DNA of 25,447 bases, taken from the NCBI GenBank assembly GCA_900549295.1, contig URNG01000038.1:1-25447 (forward strand), written 5' to 3'. The stretch is from an uncultured Rhodocyclaceae bacterium. GTDB taxonomy: Bacteria; Pseudomonadota; Gammaproteobacteria; Burkholderiales; Rhodocyclaceae. The notes beneath the pieces were generated by a model. The model was given only the letters and a program-made list of their open reading frames with translations, did not search any database and was not told the DNA's origin. The position numbers and the translations under genes were made by a program. Shown here one piece after another: positions 8,667 through 18,635 of the stretch (position 1 is its first letter; the number at the start of each line of letters is the position of its first letter).

Positions 8667-9150
8667 ATCGACCCACGTTTCGGAAACGCCCGCCACGCAG
8701 TCGCTCAAAGCGCAGGGCGTGGCCTTCACGGCCCACCCTTACGCCTACGAGGAACACGGCGGCACGCGCGTGTCGGCTCGGGAACTGGGCGTCGATGAGC
8801 ACGCGGTCGTCAAGACGCTGGTTTTCGAGGACGAAAAAGCCAAACCCCTGCTGGTGCTCATGCACGGCGACTGCAAGGTATCCACCAAGGAACTCGCCCG
8901 CCAGATCGGCTGCAAGAAAATCGAAGCCTGCAAACCCGAAGTGGCGCAGCGCCACACGGGCTTTCTGGTCGGCGGCACCAGCCCCTTCGGCACCAAAAAA
9001 TCCCTCCCGGTATTCGTCGAGGCGAGTATTCTCGGCCTCTCCAGAATCTACATCAACGGCGGCCGGCGCGGTTTCCTGGTCGGCATCGACCCCAGTGTGC
9101 TGCCGCGCGTTCTGGACGCGCGCAGTGTCAACGTCGCCTTGCACGCCTAG
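8659..9150 (+). CDS. ybaK: YbaK/EbsC-type Cys-tRNA(Pro)/aminoacyl-tRNA deacylase
   Basis: 163 residues, within the usual length of the YbaK family. Family features seen are the N-terminal TPA-like start (PATQSLKAQGVAFTAHPYAYE), a conserved lysine in VVKTLVFED (Lys52), the GDCKVSTKELARQIG segment and the GGTSPFGTKKSLPVFVEASIL loop lining the active site. YbaK hydrolyses Cys mischarged onto tRNA-Pro in the cytoplasm. The start codon lies 8 bases inside the end of the preceding kinase gene, so it is translated in the same operon, although it has no obvious signalling role. The next kinase begins 33 bases downstream. Confidence 0.93.
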   Translation: MSKSTHVSETPATQSLKAQGVAFTAHPYAYEEHGGTRVSARELGVDEHAVVKTLVFEDEKAKPLLVLMHGDCKVSTKELARQIGCKKIEACKPEVAQRHTGFLVGGTSPFGTKKSLPVFVEASILGLSRIYINGGRRGFLVGIDPSVLPRVLDARSVNVALHA

Positions 9151-9183
9151 CCGATCGGTACGCATTTTTCCGAGGATCCGCGC

Positions 9184-11046
9184 ATGCCGCCCGCTCCATT
9201 GCCAGACGAACAGCGCCGCGCCGTCCTGCAGATCATCGGCATCTATGCCATTTTCGCCAGCGCCTGGATTCTGTTTTCCGATCAATTGATTGCGCTGTTG
9301 AGCGAAGACAAGCACACCCTGACACAACTGAGCATCGCCAAGGGCTGGCTGTTCGTGCTGGTCACGGCCCTGCTGCTGTATTTCCTGCTCAAACGCTACT
9401 GGGGCCGCTACAACCAGGCCGTGGCCGAGCAGCTCAACGCCTTGAAACTGCTCGAAACCATCGCCGACAGCTCGCTGGATGCGGTTTTCGCCATCGACCC
9501 GGACGGGCGTTACCTGGTTTTCAACCGTGCCGCCAGCGAATTCATCGGCAAACCGGCCGCCGACGTCATCGGCTCGAGTCTGCGCGAGTTGTTTCCGCCC
9601 GCCCAGGCCGAAGCCATGCTGGCAACCCAGCGCCGCCTGCTGACCGGGAACCATGTCGAGACCCAGCTCGAAAACATCCAGACCACGATCGGACCGCGCA
9701 GTTTTCACGTCACCCAGGGGCCGCTGCATGATCGCAACGGGCAGATCATTGGCACCTTCGGCGTCGCCCGCGACCTGACCGAGCGCGTCGCTTATGAAGA
9801 GGAACTGGAACAGCACCGCCGCCACCTGGAAGACCTGGTGAGCGAGCGCACCGCCGATCTGGTCCAGGCCAAGCTCAACGCCGAAAGCGCCAGCATCGCC
9901 AAGAGCGCCTTTCTCGCCAACATGAGCCACGAAATCCGCACGCCGCTTGCGGCCATCACCGGCATGGCCGGGCTGATCCGGCGCACGCCCCTCTCGCCCC
10001 AGCAGGAAGATCAACTGAACAAACTCGAATCGGCCAGCGAGCATCTTTTGTCGGTCATCAACAGCATCCTCGATTTGTCGAAAATCGAAGCCGGGCGCAT
10101 GGTGCTGGACACGCGGCCTTTTCGCATCGAAAGCGTGCTCGCCAATGTCGTCTCCATGATGCATGAGCGCGCCGCCGCCAAGGGCATCGAGCTGACGGCC
10201 CGGCACGGTGCATTGCCGGCCTGCGTGATTGGCGATCCGGTCCGGGTGCAGCAGGCGCTGCTCAATTACGCCGGCAATGCCCTGAAATTCACCTCGCACG
10301 GCAGTATCACGCTGGAAGCCCGCTGCGAAGAAGAAACCGCAGACAGCGCGCTGCTGCGCCTCTCGGTCACCGACACCGGCATCGGCATCGAAGAAGCGGC
10401 GCAGGCACGCCTGTTCACCGCCTTCGAACAGGCCGACGGCAGCACCACGCGCCGCTACGGCGGCACCGGCCTGGGGCTGGCCATCACCCGTAAACTGGCC
10501 GGCATGATGGGCGGCGAAACCGGCCTGACGAGCGCTCCCGGCAAGGGCAGCACCTTCTGGCTCACCCTGCGTCTGCAAAAAGCGGCGGTACCCGTGCAAT
10601 ACAGCGGCACACCCTCCGAAAACGCGGCAGAAGAACGCCTGCGCGCCGAATTTTCCGGCGCGCGCATCCTGCTGGCGGAAGACGAGCCGATCAACCGCGA
10701 AATCACCGAACTCCTCCTCTCCGACGTCGGCCTGCGCTGCGACAGCGCCGCCGACGGCCGTATCGCCCTCGATCTCGCCACGAAAAACGATTACGCCCTG
10801 ATCCTGATGGACATGCAGATGCCCAACATGGACGGCCTGGAGGCCACCCGCCGCATCCGGGAACTGCTGCGGGGGCAAAACATCCCCATCGTCGCCATGA
10901 CCGCCAACGCCTTCACCGAAGACCGCCAGCGCTGCCTGAGCGCCGGCATGAACGATTTCATCGCCAAACCCTTCACCCCGGAACAGGTCTACACCACCCT
11001 CCTGCACTGGCTCGCGCAAGCGCAGCCCAGTCACCGCCAGCCTTGA
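9184..11046 (+). CDS. PAS-containing hybrid sensor histidine kinase (2TM-PAS-HisKA-HATPase-REC)
   Basis: 620 residues, start ATG 9184 with GAGGA 8 bases upstream. Two membrane segments (13-34 and 55-70) are joined by a short periplasmic loop of about 20 residues, an N-terminal module (WILFSDQL...GWLFVLVTALLLY) common on PAS-type signalling proteins. A PAS domain covers about 86-198 (LDAVFAIDPDGRYLVFNRAA; GVARDLTER). HisKA has His249 (NMSHEIRTPL); HATPase_c has NYAGNALKFT, DTGIGI and GGTGLGLAIT; the receiver has Asp543 (LMDMQMP) and Lys595 (AKP). It has no HPt. Its catalytic part closely resembles the kinase at 6687-8666 (shared DYALILMD, AMTANAF, CL-AGMN, LLHWL), suggesting a tandem duplication with exchange of the sensor module. 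Given its tiny periplasmic part, it probably senses inside the cell or the membrane. Confidence 0.95.
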   Translation: MPPAPLPDEQRRAVLQIIGIYAIFASAWILFSDQLIALLSEDKHTLTQLSIAKGWLFVLVTALLLYFLLKRYWGRYNQAVAEQLNALKLLETIADSSLDAVFAIDPDGRYLVFNRAASEFIGKPAADVIGSSLRELFPPAQAEAMLATQRRLLTGNHVETQLENIQTTIGPRSFHVTQGPLHDRNGQIIGTFGVARDLTERVAYEEELEQHRRHLEDLVSERTADLVQAKLNAESASIAKSAFLANMSHEIRTPLAAITGMAGLIRRTPLSPQQEDQLNKLESASEHLLSVINSILDLSKIEAGRMVLDTRPFRIESVLANVVSMMHERAAAKGIELTARHGALPACVIGDPVRVQQALLNYAGNALKFTSHGSITLEARCEEETADSALLRLSVTDTGIGIEEAAQARLFTAFEQADGSTTRRYGGTGLGLAITRKLAGMMGGETGLTSAPGKGSTFWLTLRLQKAAVPVQYSGTPSENAAEERLRAEFSGARILLAEDEPINREITELLLSDVGLRCDSAADGRIALDLATKNDYALILMDMQMPNMDGLEATRRIRELLRGQNIPIVAMTANAFTEDRQRCLSAGMNDFIAKPFTPEQVYTTLLHWLAQAQPSHRQP

Positions 11047-11101
11047 GCCGGCCCGTGCATGTACAATCCGCCGCATTTCGTTTGCCATCGCACTTGCCGC
11101 C

Positions 11102-11725
11102 ATGACTGAATTCATCGCCGTCGCCGCCGCCTACCTGCTGGGTTCCGTGCCCTTCGCCGTGCTCTCCTCGCGCCTGTTCGGCCTGGCCGATCCGCGCACC
11201 TACGGCTCGGGCAATCCCGGCGCGACCAACGTGCTGCGCAGCGGCAACAAGAAAGCGGCGCTGCTGACGCTCGTCGGCGACGCGCTCAAAGGCTGGCTGG
11301 CGGTGTTTCTGGCGCAGCGTTTCGGCCTTCCCGAAGGCGTCGTCGCGCTGGTGGCGCTGGCGGTTTTCCTCGGCCATCTGTTCCCCGTCTTTCTCAAATT
11401 CAAAGGCGGCAAGGGCGTGGCCACCGCGGCCGGCGTCCTGCTGGCGCTCGATCCCTGGCTCGGCCTGCTGACGCTCGCCACCTGGCTGCTGGTCGCCTAC
11501 GTGTCGCGTTATTCCTCGCTCGCCGCCATCGTCGCCGCCGTTTTCGCGCCGCTCTACGCCGCCACCCTGCACGGCGCGGATGCCCTGTTCGGCGTGGTCG
11601 TGCTGATCGCTCTCGGCCTCATCGCCAAGCACTGGGTGAATCTGCAACGCCTGATGGCGGGCCAGGAAGGCCGGATCGGCGGCAGCAAGGCCGCGCCGGC
11701 TGCAGCGAAAAAAAAGAAGCGCTGA
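11102..11725 (+). CDS. plsY: Glycerol-3-phosphate acyltransferase PlsY
   Basis: 207 residues, inner-membrane enzyme that transfers the acyl group of acyl-phosphate to glycerol-3-phosphate, the first step of phospholipid synthesis. Family motifs: GSVPFA near the N-terminus, GSGNPGATNVLR (motif 1), GHLFPVFLKFKGGKGVAT (motif 2), and KHWVNLQRLMAGQEGRIG, the equivalent of motif 3. About five membrane segments are visible. A Lys/Ala-rich tail (SKAAPAAAKKKKR) extends beyond the usual end. It converges on corA with only 4 bases between the stop codons. Neighbourhood of plsY, tsaD, rpsU, dnaG and rpoD is also known in Escherichia coli. Confidence 0.96.
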   Translation: MTEFIAVAAAYLLGSVPFAVLSSRLFGLADPRTYGSGNPGATNVLRSGNKKAALLTLVGDALKGWLAVFLAQRFGLPEGVVALVALAVFLGHLFPVFLKFKGGKGVATAAGVLLALDPWLGLLTLATWLLVAYVSRYSSLAAIVAAVFAPLYAATLHGADALFGVVVLIALGLIAKHWVNLQRLMAGQEGRIGGSKAAPAAAKKKKR

Positions 11726-11729
11726 AGTC

Positions 11730-12695
11730 CTACAGCCAGCCGGAGCGCTTGAAGCGCCGGTACAGCACGAAGCAGGTCGCGCCGATAGCCGCCAGCGCGG
11801 CCGGATAGCCGTATTGCCAGTCGAGTTCCGGCATCACCTTGAAATTCATGCCCCAGATGCCGGCGAAGGCGGTGGCGACGGCGAAGATGCCCGCCCAGGC
11901 GGCCAGACGCTTGCTCACCTCGCTGTCGCCGATCGCCACCATCGACAGATTGACCTGAATCGCCGTGCCGATGGTGTCGCGGATGCTGTCGATGGACGCG
12001 TTGATGCGCAGCAGGTGGTCATACACGTCGCGGAAATACTCCCGGCTGGCGGAGCAGCAGGCCGGCCCCCGGCCGCTCGACAGCTTGGCGGCGACCTCCA
12101 GGAGCGGCGCTACCGCGTGGCGCGCGCGCATCACCTTGTATTTCAGGTCGTAGAGGCGCTCGATGTTGCTGCGCGCCGCGCCTTCGCTGAAAATGTTTTC
12201 CTCGATGCCTTCCAGTTCCGATTCCAGCCGGTCGACGATGGGGAAATAACGGTCGACCACCGCATCCATCAGCGCGTACAGCACGAAACCCGCGCCCTGG
12301 CGCAGCAGGTGCGGCTCCCGCTCGCAGCGGGCGCGCACGCCGAGAAAGCCCTGCTGGCTGCGGTTGCGCACCGACAGGATGTAATTGCCGCCGACGAAAA
12401 CGTTGAGGTCGCCGACCTGGAAATCGTCCGCCGCCGGCTCGACCAGATGCAGCACGACGAACAGGGCGTCATCGTATTCTTCGAGCTTGGGACGCTGGTT
12501 GCCATTGCGCGCGTCTTCCACCGCCAAGTCGTGCAGGCCGAATTTCTCCTGCATCTGCGCCAGTTCTTCCGGCGTCGCATCGCGCAGCGCCACCCAGACG
12601 AAGGTATCGGGGCGGTTCAGGTAATCGCCGATTTCCCCGACCGCCAGATCGCGCAGACGGCTGCCGTGCTCATAGGCGACGCAATTGATCAGCAT
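11730..12695 (-). CDS. corA: CorA-family divalent metal ion transporter
   Basis: 321 residues. The long cytoplasmic N-terminal domain (about 1-255, acidic and helical) precedes two C-terminal membrane helices. The first ends in the signature GMN at residues 282-284 (IWGMNFKVMPE), and the second is YPAALAAIGATCFVLYRRF with a basic tail. CorA pentamers carry Mg2+ (and Co2+ or Ni2+) across the inner membrane. The start overlaps the end of tsaD by 7 bases, so both are read from one transcript. The gene's 3' end faces plsY with no room for an ordinary terminator; a short GCGCTT/AAGCGC palindrome lies just inside corA. Confidence 0.93.
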   Translation of the reverse strand: MLINCVAYEHGSRLRDLAVGEIGDYLNRPDTFVWVALRDATPEELAQMQEKFGLHDLAVEDARNGNQRPKLEEYDDALFVVLHLVEPAADDFQVGDLNVFVGGNYILSVRNRSQQGFLGVRARCEREPHLLRQGAGFVLYALMDAVVDRYFPIVDRLESELEGIEENIFSEGAARSNIERLYDLKYKVMRARHAVAPLLEVAAKLSSGRGPACCSASREYFRDVYDHLLRINASIDSIRDTIGTAIQVNLSMVAIGDSEVSKRLAAWAGIFAVATAFAGIWGMNFKVMPELDWQYGYPAALAAIGATCFVLYRRFKRSGWL

Positions 12696-13720
12696 GCTGC
12701 AACTCCCGCCTGCAACAGGGGCCAGCGCGGCTGCACCGAGAAACCGCCGGCCGCCTTGCCGGCCGCGCCGGCTTGCAGGCGCAGGCAGCCGGCCAGCGCG
12801 ATCATTGCCCCGTTGTCGGTGCAGAATTCGAGTTCCGGGTAATGCACCCGGAAGCGCTTGCGCCGCGCCATTTCATCGAGCTGTGCGCGCAACTGCCGGT
12901 TGGCTCCGACACCGCCGGCCACCACCAGCGTTTGCAGGCCGGTTGCCTTGAGCGCCTTGAGCGATTTCCTGACCAGCACCTCGACGATGGCTTCCTGAAA
13001 GGCGCGTGCAATATCGGCCCGCGTCCGTTCGCTCAACGGCTCGCCCTGCTCGCGCACCAAGGTCAGCACTGCCGTTTTCAGGCCGGAAAAGCTGAAATTC
13101 AGGTCGCCGGAATGCAACATCGGCCGCGGCAGATTGTATTTTTCCGGCGCACCCGATTCAGCCAGCTTCGACAGCAGCGCCCCGCCCGGATAGGGCAGGC
13201 CGAGCAGCTTGGCGCTCTTGTCGAAGGCTTCGCCAGCGGCATCGTCGAGCGTCTCGCCGAGCATTTCGTAATCGCCGACGCCGCTCACCCGCATCAACTG
13301 CGTATGGCCACCGGACACCAGCAGCGCCACGAAGGGAAAAACAGGCGGATCGGCGGACAGCAGGGGCGACAGCAGATGCCCTTCGAGGTGGTGCACGGGG
13401 ATCACCGGCTTGTCCAAAGCCAGCGCCAGCGCCTCGGCAAAGGCGCAGCCCACCAGCAAAGCGCCGGACAAGCCCGGCCCGCGCGTGTAGGCCACCGCGT
13501 CGACGTCGGTCAGCGTTTTGCCGGCCGCCGCCAAAGCGCCGCGCAACAGAGGCACCACCCGCCGCACGTGGTCGCGCGACGCCAGTTCCGGCACCACGCC
13601 GCCGTACTCGGCGTGCATCGCCACCTGCGAGTGCAAGGTATGCGCCAGCAGGCCGGCGACGCTGTCGTACAGCGCCGCGCCGGTTTCGTCGCAGGAGGAT
13701 TCAACGCCCAGGATCAGCAT
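12689..13720 (-). CDS. tsaD: tRNA N6-adenosine threonylcarbamoyltransferase TsaD
   Basis: 343 residues from ATG 13720; the frame opens 12 codons earlier but the family begins with M-x-I-L-G-V-E-S-S-C-D-E-T. Signature elements: HAEYGGVVPELASRDHVRR, the metal-binding His111 and His115 in VHHLEGH, GGHTQLM, and the C-terminal TDNGAMIA. TsaD transfers threonylcarbamoyl from TC-AMP to A37 of ANN-reading tRNAs together with TsaB and TsaE, neither of which is in this window. It overlaps corA by 7 bases and is divergent from rpsU across 151 bases. Confidence 0.97.
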   Translation of the reverse strand: MLILGVESSCDETGAALYDSVAGLLAHTLHSQVAMHAEYGGVVPELASRDHVRRVVPLLRGALAAAGKTLTDVDAVAYTRGPGLSGALLVGCAFAEALALALDKPVIPVHHLEGHLLSPLLSADPPVFPFVALLVSGGHTQLMRVSGVGDYEMLGETLDDAAGEAFDKSAKLLGLPYPGGALLSKLAESGAPEKYNLPRPMLHSGDLNFSFSGLKTAVLTLVREQGEPLSERTRADIARAFQEAIVEVLVRKSLKALKATGLQTLVVAGGVGANRQLRAQLDEMARRKRFRVHYPELEFCTDNGAMIALAGCLRLQAGAAGKAAGGFSVQPRWPLLQAGVAAC

Positions 13721-13733
13721 GGCGCATATTTTA

Positions 13734-13757
13734 ACTTGATCTATCGCTTGATCCATC
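13734..13757. repeat. Tandem 12-bp direct repeat in the tsaD-rpsU intergenic region
   Basis: CTTGATCTATCG at 13734-13745 is followed at once by CTTGATCCATCG at 13746-13757, with one mismatch. The second copy contains the probable -35 of the rpsU promoter (TTGATC 13748-13753), so the repeat may affect both divergent promoters. Confidence 0.6.
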
Positions 13758-13777
13758 GTGGTTTTCTGACATAGAAT
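13748..13777 (+). promoter_or_regulatory. Probable sigma-70 promoter of rpsU(-dnaG-rpoD)
   Basis: TTGATC (13748-13753) and TAGAAT (13772-13777) are separated by 18 bases, a good fit to a sigma-70 promoter. Transcription would start near 13784, giving a leader of about 90 bases before rpsU. Confidence 0.55.
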
Positions 13778-13871
13778 CTCCCGTTTTCCGCAATCGAAAG
13801 CGGAACGTCAATTTTGCGCGCACTGCCCTTGTACTTGACCCGGCAGGCGCCTTACGGAAGGGGGTGAAACT

Positions 13872-14084
13872 ATGCCGAATATTCGTGTCAAGGAAAACGA
13901 GCCGTTCGAGGCTGCAATCCGCCGCTTCAAGCGCACGGTCGAAAAGACCGGTCTCCTGACCGAGCTGCGCGCCCGTGAGTTCTATGAAAAACCCACGGCC
14001 GAACGCAAGCGCAAGGCAGCCGCCGCCGTCAAGCGTCAGAACAAGCGCCTGCGCAGCCTGACCCTGCCGCCGAAAATGTACTGA
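13872..14084 (+). CDS. rpsU: 30S ribosomal protein S21
   Basis: The 70-residue, very basic protein matches bacterial S21 over its full length (MPNIRVKENEPFEAAIRRFKR...KRQNKRLRSLTLPPKMY). S21 binds the 30S platform and helps initiation. A strong Shine-Dalgarno (AAGGGGGTGA) lies about 5 bases before the ATG, unlike the neighbouring dnaG and rpoD, so S21 is likely made in much higher amounts. It leads the macromolecular-synthesis order rpsU-dnaG-rpoD and is followed by a terminator that would limit read-through into dnaG. Confidence 0.98.
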   Translation: MPNIRVKENEPFEAAIRRFKRTVEKTGLLTELRAREFYEKPTAERKRKAAAAVKRQNKRLRSLTLPPKMY

Positions 14085-14106
14085 TCGCTTCAGGTCATCA
14101 ATGATG

Positions 14107-14142
14107 CAGCCGCCTGCCTCAAAAGCTGGCGGCTGTTTTTTT
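14107..14142 (+). terminator. Rho-independent terminator after rpsU
   Basis: CAGCCGCC (14107-14114) pairs with GGCGGCTG (14128-14135) around a 13-base loop, followed by seven T residues (14136-14142). A partial terminator between rpsU and dnaG is a known part of the E. coli macromolecular-synthesis operon. Confidence 0.85.
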
Positions 14143-14152
14143 GCCGGAATGA

Positions 14153-14223
14153 GGGAAGGGTGAAAGGGGGAAGGGTAAAACCCTCCCTTTCTTCCCCCTT
14201 CCCTCTCCTTCCTTCCCCTTGCC
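14153..14223. repeat. Polypurine tract followed by polypyrimidine tract directly before dnaG
   Basis: A purine-only-like stretch (14150-14177: GGGAAGGG, GAAAGGGGGAAGGG) is followed after TAAAA by about 40 bases that are nearly all pyrimidine and run to GCC-ATG of dnaG. The two halves can form an imperfect hairpin. No Shine-Dalgarno is available. A similar tract precedes argC at 24969-25011. Confidence 0.7.
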
Positions 14224-15957
14224 ATGATCCCCGATTCCTTCATTCAGGACCTGCTCGCCCGGATCGACATCGTCGAACTGGTCGATGGCTACGTCCCGCT
14301 GAAGAAAGCCGGGGGGAATTACGCGGCGTGCTGCCCTTTCCATAACGAAAAAACGCCTTCCTTCACGGTCAGCCCGGCCAAGCAGTTCTATCACTGCTTC
14401 GGCTGCGGCGCGCACGGCTCGGCGATCGGCTTCGTCATGGAATACCAGGGCATCGGTTTCGTCGATGCGGTGCGCGAGCTGGCCGGGCGCCTGGGCATGG
14501 CGGTGCCGGAGGACAACGACTTCCAGGCCAGGCCGCAGGGCGAGATCCGCCAGTTCACCGAAGTCATGGCGCGGGCCGCCGCCTGGTACAAGGAACAGTT
14601 GCGCCGCACGCCGCGCGCCATCGAATACTGCAAGAAACGCGGGCTTTCCGGGGAAATCGCCGCCCGTTTCGGCATCGGCTACGCCCCGGACGGCTGGCAG
14701 AGCCTGCAAGCGGTGTTTCCCGATTACGACACGCCGCTGCTCAGGCAGGCCGGCCTCGTCATCGACAACGAATCCGGGCGGCGCTACGACCGCTTCCGCG
14801 ATCGCCTGATGATTCCCATCGTCAATCCCAAGGGCGACATCATCGCCTTCGGCGGGCGCATCATCGACCAGGGCGAGCCGAAATACCTCAACTCGCCGGA
14901 AACCCCGCTGTTCGAGAAAGGCCGCGAACTGTTCGGCCTGCCGCAAGCGCGTCAGGCGCTGCGCGAGAAGAACACGGCCATCGTCACCGAAGGCTACATG
15001 GACGTCATCGCGCTCGCCCAGAACGGCGTCGGCAACGCCGTCGCCACCCTGGGCACGGCCACCACGCCGACGCACGTGCAGAAGCTGCTGCGCCAGGTCG
15101 ACCGTATCGTGTTCTGCTTCGACGGCGACAGCGCCGGGCGCAAGGCCGCCTGGCGGGCGCTGGAAAACGCCCTGGAAATGCTCGCCGACAACAAAGCCAT
15201 CGGCTTCGTCCTGCTGCCGCCGGAACACGACCCGGACAGCTTCATCCGCGACCACGGCAAGGCCGAATTCGAGCGCCTGATCGCCCAGGCCACGCCGCTC
15301 TCCGACTTCCTGCTGCGCGAACTGGCGCTACGCTGCGACCTCACCAGCGCCGAAGGCCGCGCCCAGTTGATCTACGAAGCCAAGCCGCTGCTCCTCAAGC
15401 TGCCGACGCCGCTGCTGCGCCTGCAACTCGTCAAGCGTCTGGCGGAAGCCAGCGGTTTCAGCCAGGGCGAAGTCGAGCGCCTGTGCGAACTCAAATCCTA
15501 CGCGCCGCCCGCGCCGGCCCGCGCCAAGCGCCCGCCGCCCTCGCTGTCGCGCAACCTGCTGCGCCTGATCCTGCACAAACCGTCGCTGGCCGCCGAACTC
15601 CCCGCCGCGCTCCTGCCCGACGCGCCAGAACGTCCCGCCCTGCTGCGCCTCAAGGCCTGCCTGGAAAACAGCGACGGCGCAGCCAGCTACGCCCTGCTGC
15701 GCGAGCAACTGCGCGGCCAGCCGGAAGAGAACCTGATCGAAACCGCCGCCGCGGAACTTCTCGACCTGCCGTTTGACGAAGACGAAGCCGACGCAGAGTT
15801 TCGCGCCACCCTGGAAAAACTGCAGGAAAGCGCGGACATGCGGCGCTTTGCCGAACTGCAGATGAAGGCTCAACAATTTGGCGTCGCCGGCCTGTCGGCG
15901 GAGGAAAAACAGGCTTACATCCAATTTCTCACCCGAAAAACGCAAAGCACACCCTGA
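14224..15957 (+). CDS. dnaG: DNA primase DnaG
   Basis: 577 residues, typical length. The N-terminal CHC2 zinc-binding domain has Cys37, His40, Cys58 and Cys61 (CCPFHNEKTPSF...YHCFGCGAHG). The RNA-polymerase-like core contains the basic YLNSPETPLFEKG segment and the TOPRIM domain with Glu256 (VTEGYMDVIAL) and Asp300/Asp302 (FDGDSAGRKAA). The C-terminal helicase-binding domain is more divergent but helical. It makes RNA primers at the replication fork with DnaB. It has no visible Shine-Dalgarno and sits behind a terminator and a polypyrimidine leader, consistent with the low synthesis known for primase. Confidence 0.97.
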   Translation: MIPDSFIQDLLARIDIVELVDGYVPLKKAGGNYAACCPFHNEKTPSFTVSPAKQFYHCFGCGAHGSAIGFVMEYQGIGFVDAVRELAGRLGMAVPEDNDFQARPQGEIRQFTEVMARAAAWYKEQLRRTPRAIEYCKKRGLSGEIAARFGIGYAPDGWQSLQAVFPDYDTPLLRQAGLVIDNESGRRYDRFRDRLMIPIVNPKGDIIAFGGRIIDQGEPKYLNSPETPLFEKGRELFGLPQARQALREKNTAIVTEGYMDVIALAQNGVGNAVATLGTATTPTHVQKLLRQVDRIVFCFDGDSAGRKAAWRALENALEMLADNKAIGFVLLPPEHDPDSFIRDHGKAEFERLIAQATPLSDFLLRELALRCDLTSAEGRAQLIYEAKPLLLKLPTPLLRLQLVKRLAEASGFSQGEVERLCELKSYAPPAPARAKRPPPSLSRNLLRLILHKPSLAAELPAALLPDAPERPALLRLKACLENSDGAASYALLREQLRGQPEENLIETAAAELLDLPFDEDEADAEFRATLEKLQESADMRRFAELQMKAQQFGVAGLSAEEKQAYIQFLTRKTQSTP

Positions 15958-16037
15958 ACCCGGAAAATCCCGGACCGGCACTGACGCAGTACTGCTACGG
16001 CGCATGCGCCGGGCGCGGCAAAAACAGGGCTAAGTTA

Positions 16038-16046
16038 TGGTATAAT
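16038..16046 (+). promoter_or_regulatory. Extended -10 promoter of rpoD
   Basis: TGGTATAAT at 16038-16046 is a perfect extended -10 element (TG-N-TATAAT). No -35 box is seen, as is usual for this class. Transcription would start near 16053, leaving a leader of only about 24 bases before ATG 16077. Confidence 0.65.
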
Positions 16047-16076
16047 TTGCGGTTTTCCAAATACCCGGACGTGTTC

Positions 16077-18137
<2,061 letters not shown>

Positions 18138-18144
18138 AGATGCC

Positions 18145-18223
<79 letters not shown>

Positions 18224-18225
18224 AC

Positions 18226-18259
18226 AAAAAACCCCAAGCCGCAAGACTTCGGGGTTTTT
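18226..18259 (+). terminator. Rho-independent terminator after the tRNA
   Basis: AAAAACCCCAAG pairs with CTTCGGGGTTTTT around a short loop, with one bulged C, and ends in a T-run. It closes the rpoD-tRNA transcript. Confidence 0.8.
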
Positions 18260-18264
18260 CTTTG

Positions 18265-18477
18265 CCGGGCTTCGACGCAGCGGGCACGGGGCTCGCAAAC
18301 CTGCCTGCTTGGGTAGCCCCAAAGATGGCTGCGCAGGGCAGAAGCTATGCTTAACGCAATGGTTCTGTGCGTCTTTGTCGCCCCGTTCATTGCATAAACC
18401 TGCCCCTGAACATACTCATGACACAGCCCCGGCAGTGCTTCGCCCGCCAGATAATCCGCTTGCAAGCGTAATGATGC
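18265..18477 (-). pseudogene. N-terminal remnant of a Uma2-family (DUF820) nuclease gene
   Basis: In the minus frame, about 70 residues match the Uma2 N-terminus: ADYLAGEALPG, HEYVQGQVYAMNGATKTH, IALSIASALRSHLWG, then a poorer match CEPRARCVEAR. Complete Uma2 proteins are about 185-200 residues and carry a PD-(D/E)XK core in the second half. Here the frame then runs into the terminator and tRNA, so the catalytic part is absent. No credible start or Shine-Dalgarno is seen; the frame extends upstream to 18588 with residues I do not recognise. This fragment occupies the 330-base stretch between the tRNA terminator and the oligosaccharyltransferase gene. Confidence 0.6.
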
Positions 18478-18635
18478 CTGCACGAATCGCCCCCAGCACC
18501 CGCTTGGCCAGTACCTAATCCGCAAAAACAGAACAAGGTCAGACACGATTAGCCTGCTGTCTTTGAATACCTGTCCGTATCCCGCCACTTCAGTCCCCTA
18601 TCGTCCTTCAATTCAGGACTCCATCGAAACGACAA

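Noticed and set aside
11062..11067. TACAAT as a -10 box for plsY
   Set aside because: The only -35-like TTGAGC is just 13 bases away, and the TG is not at extended -10 spacing; too weak to list as a feature.
6624..11115. Long minus-strand open frames opposite the two kinases (669 and 838 codons)
   Set aside because: Both are shadows of the well-supported kinase genes; composition is Gly/Ala/Val/Asp-rich without motifs.
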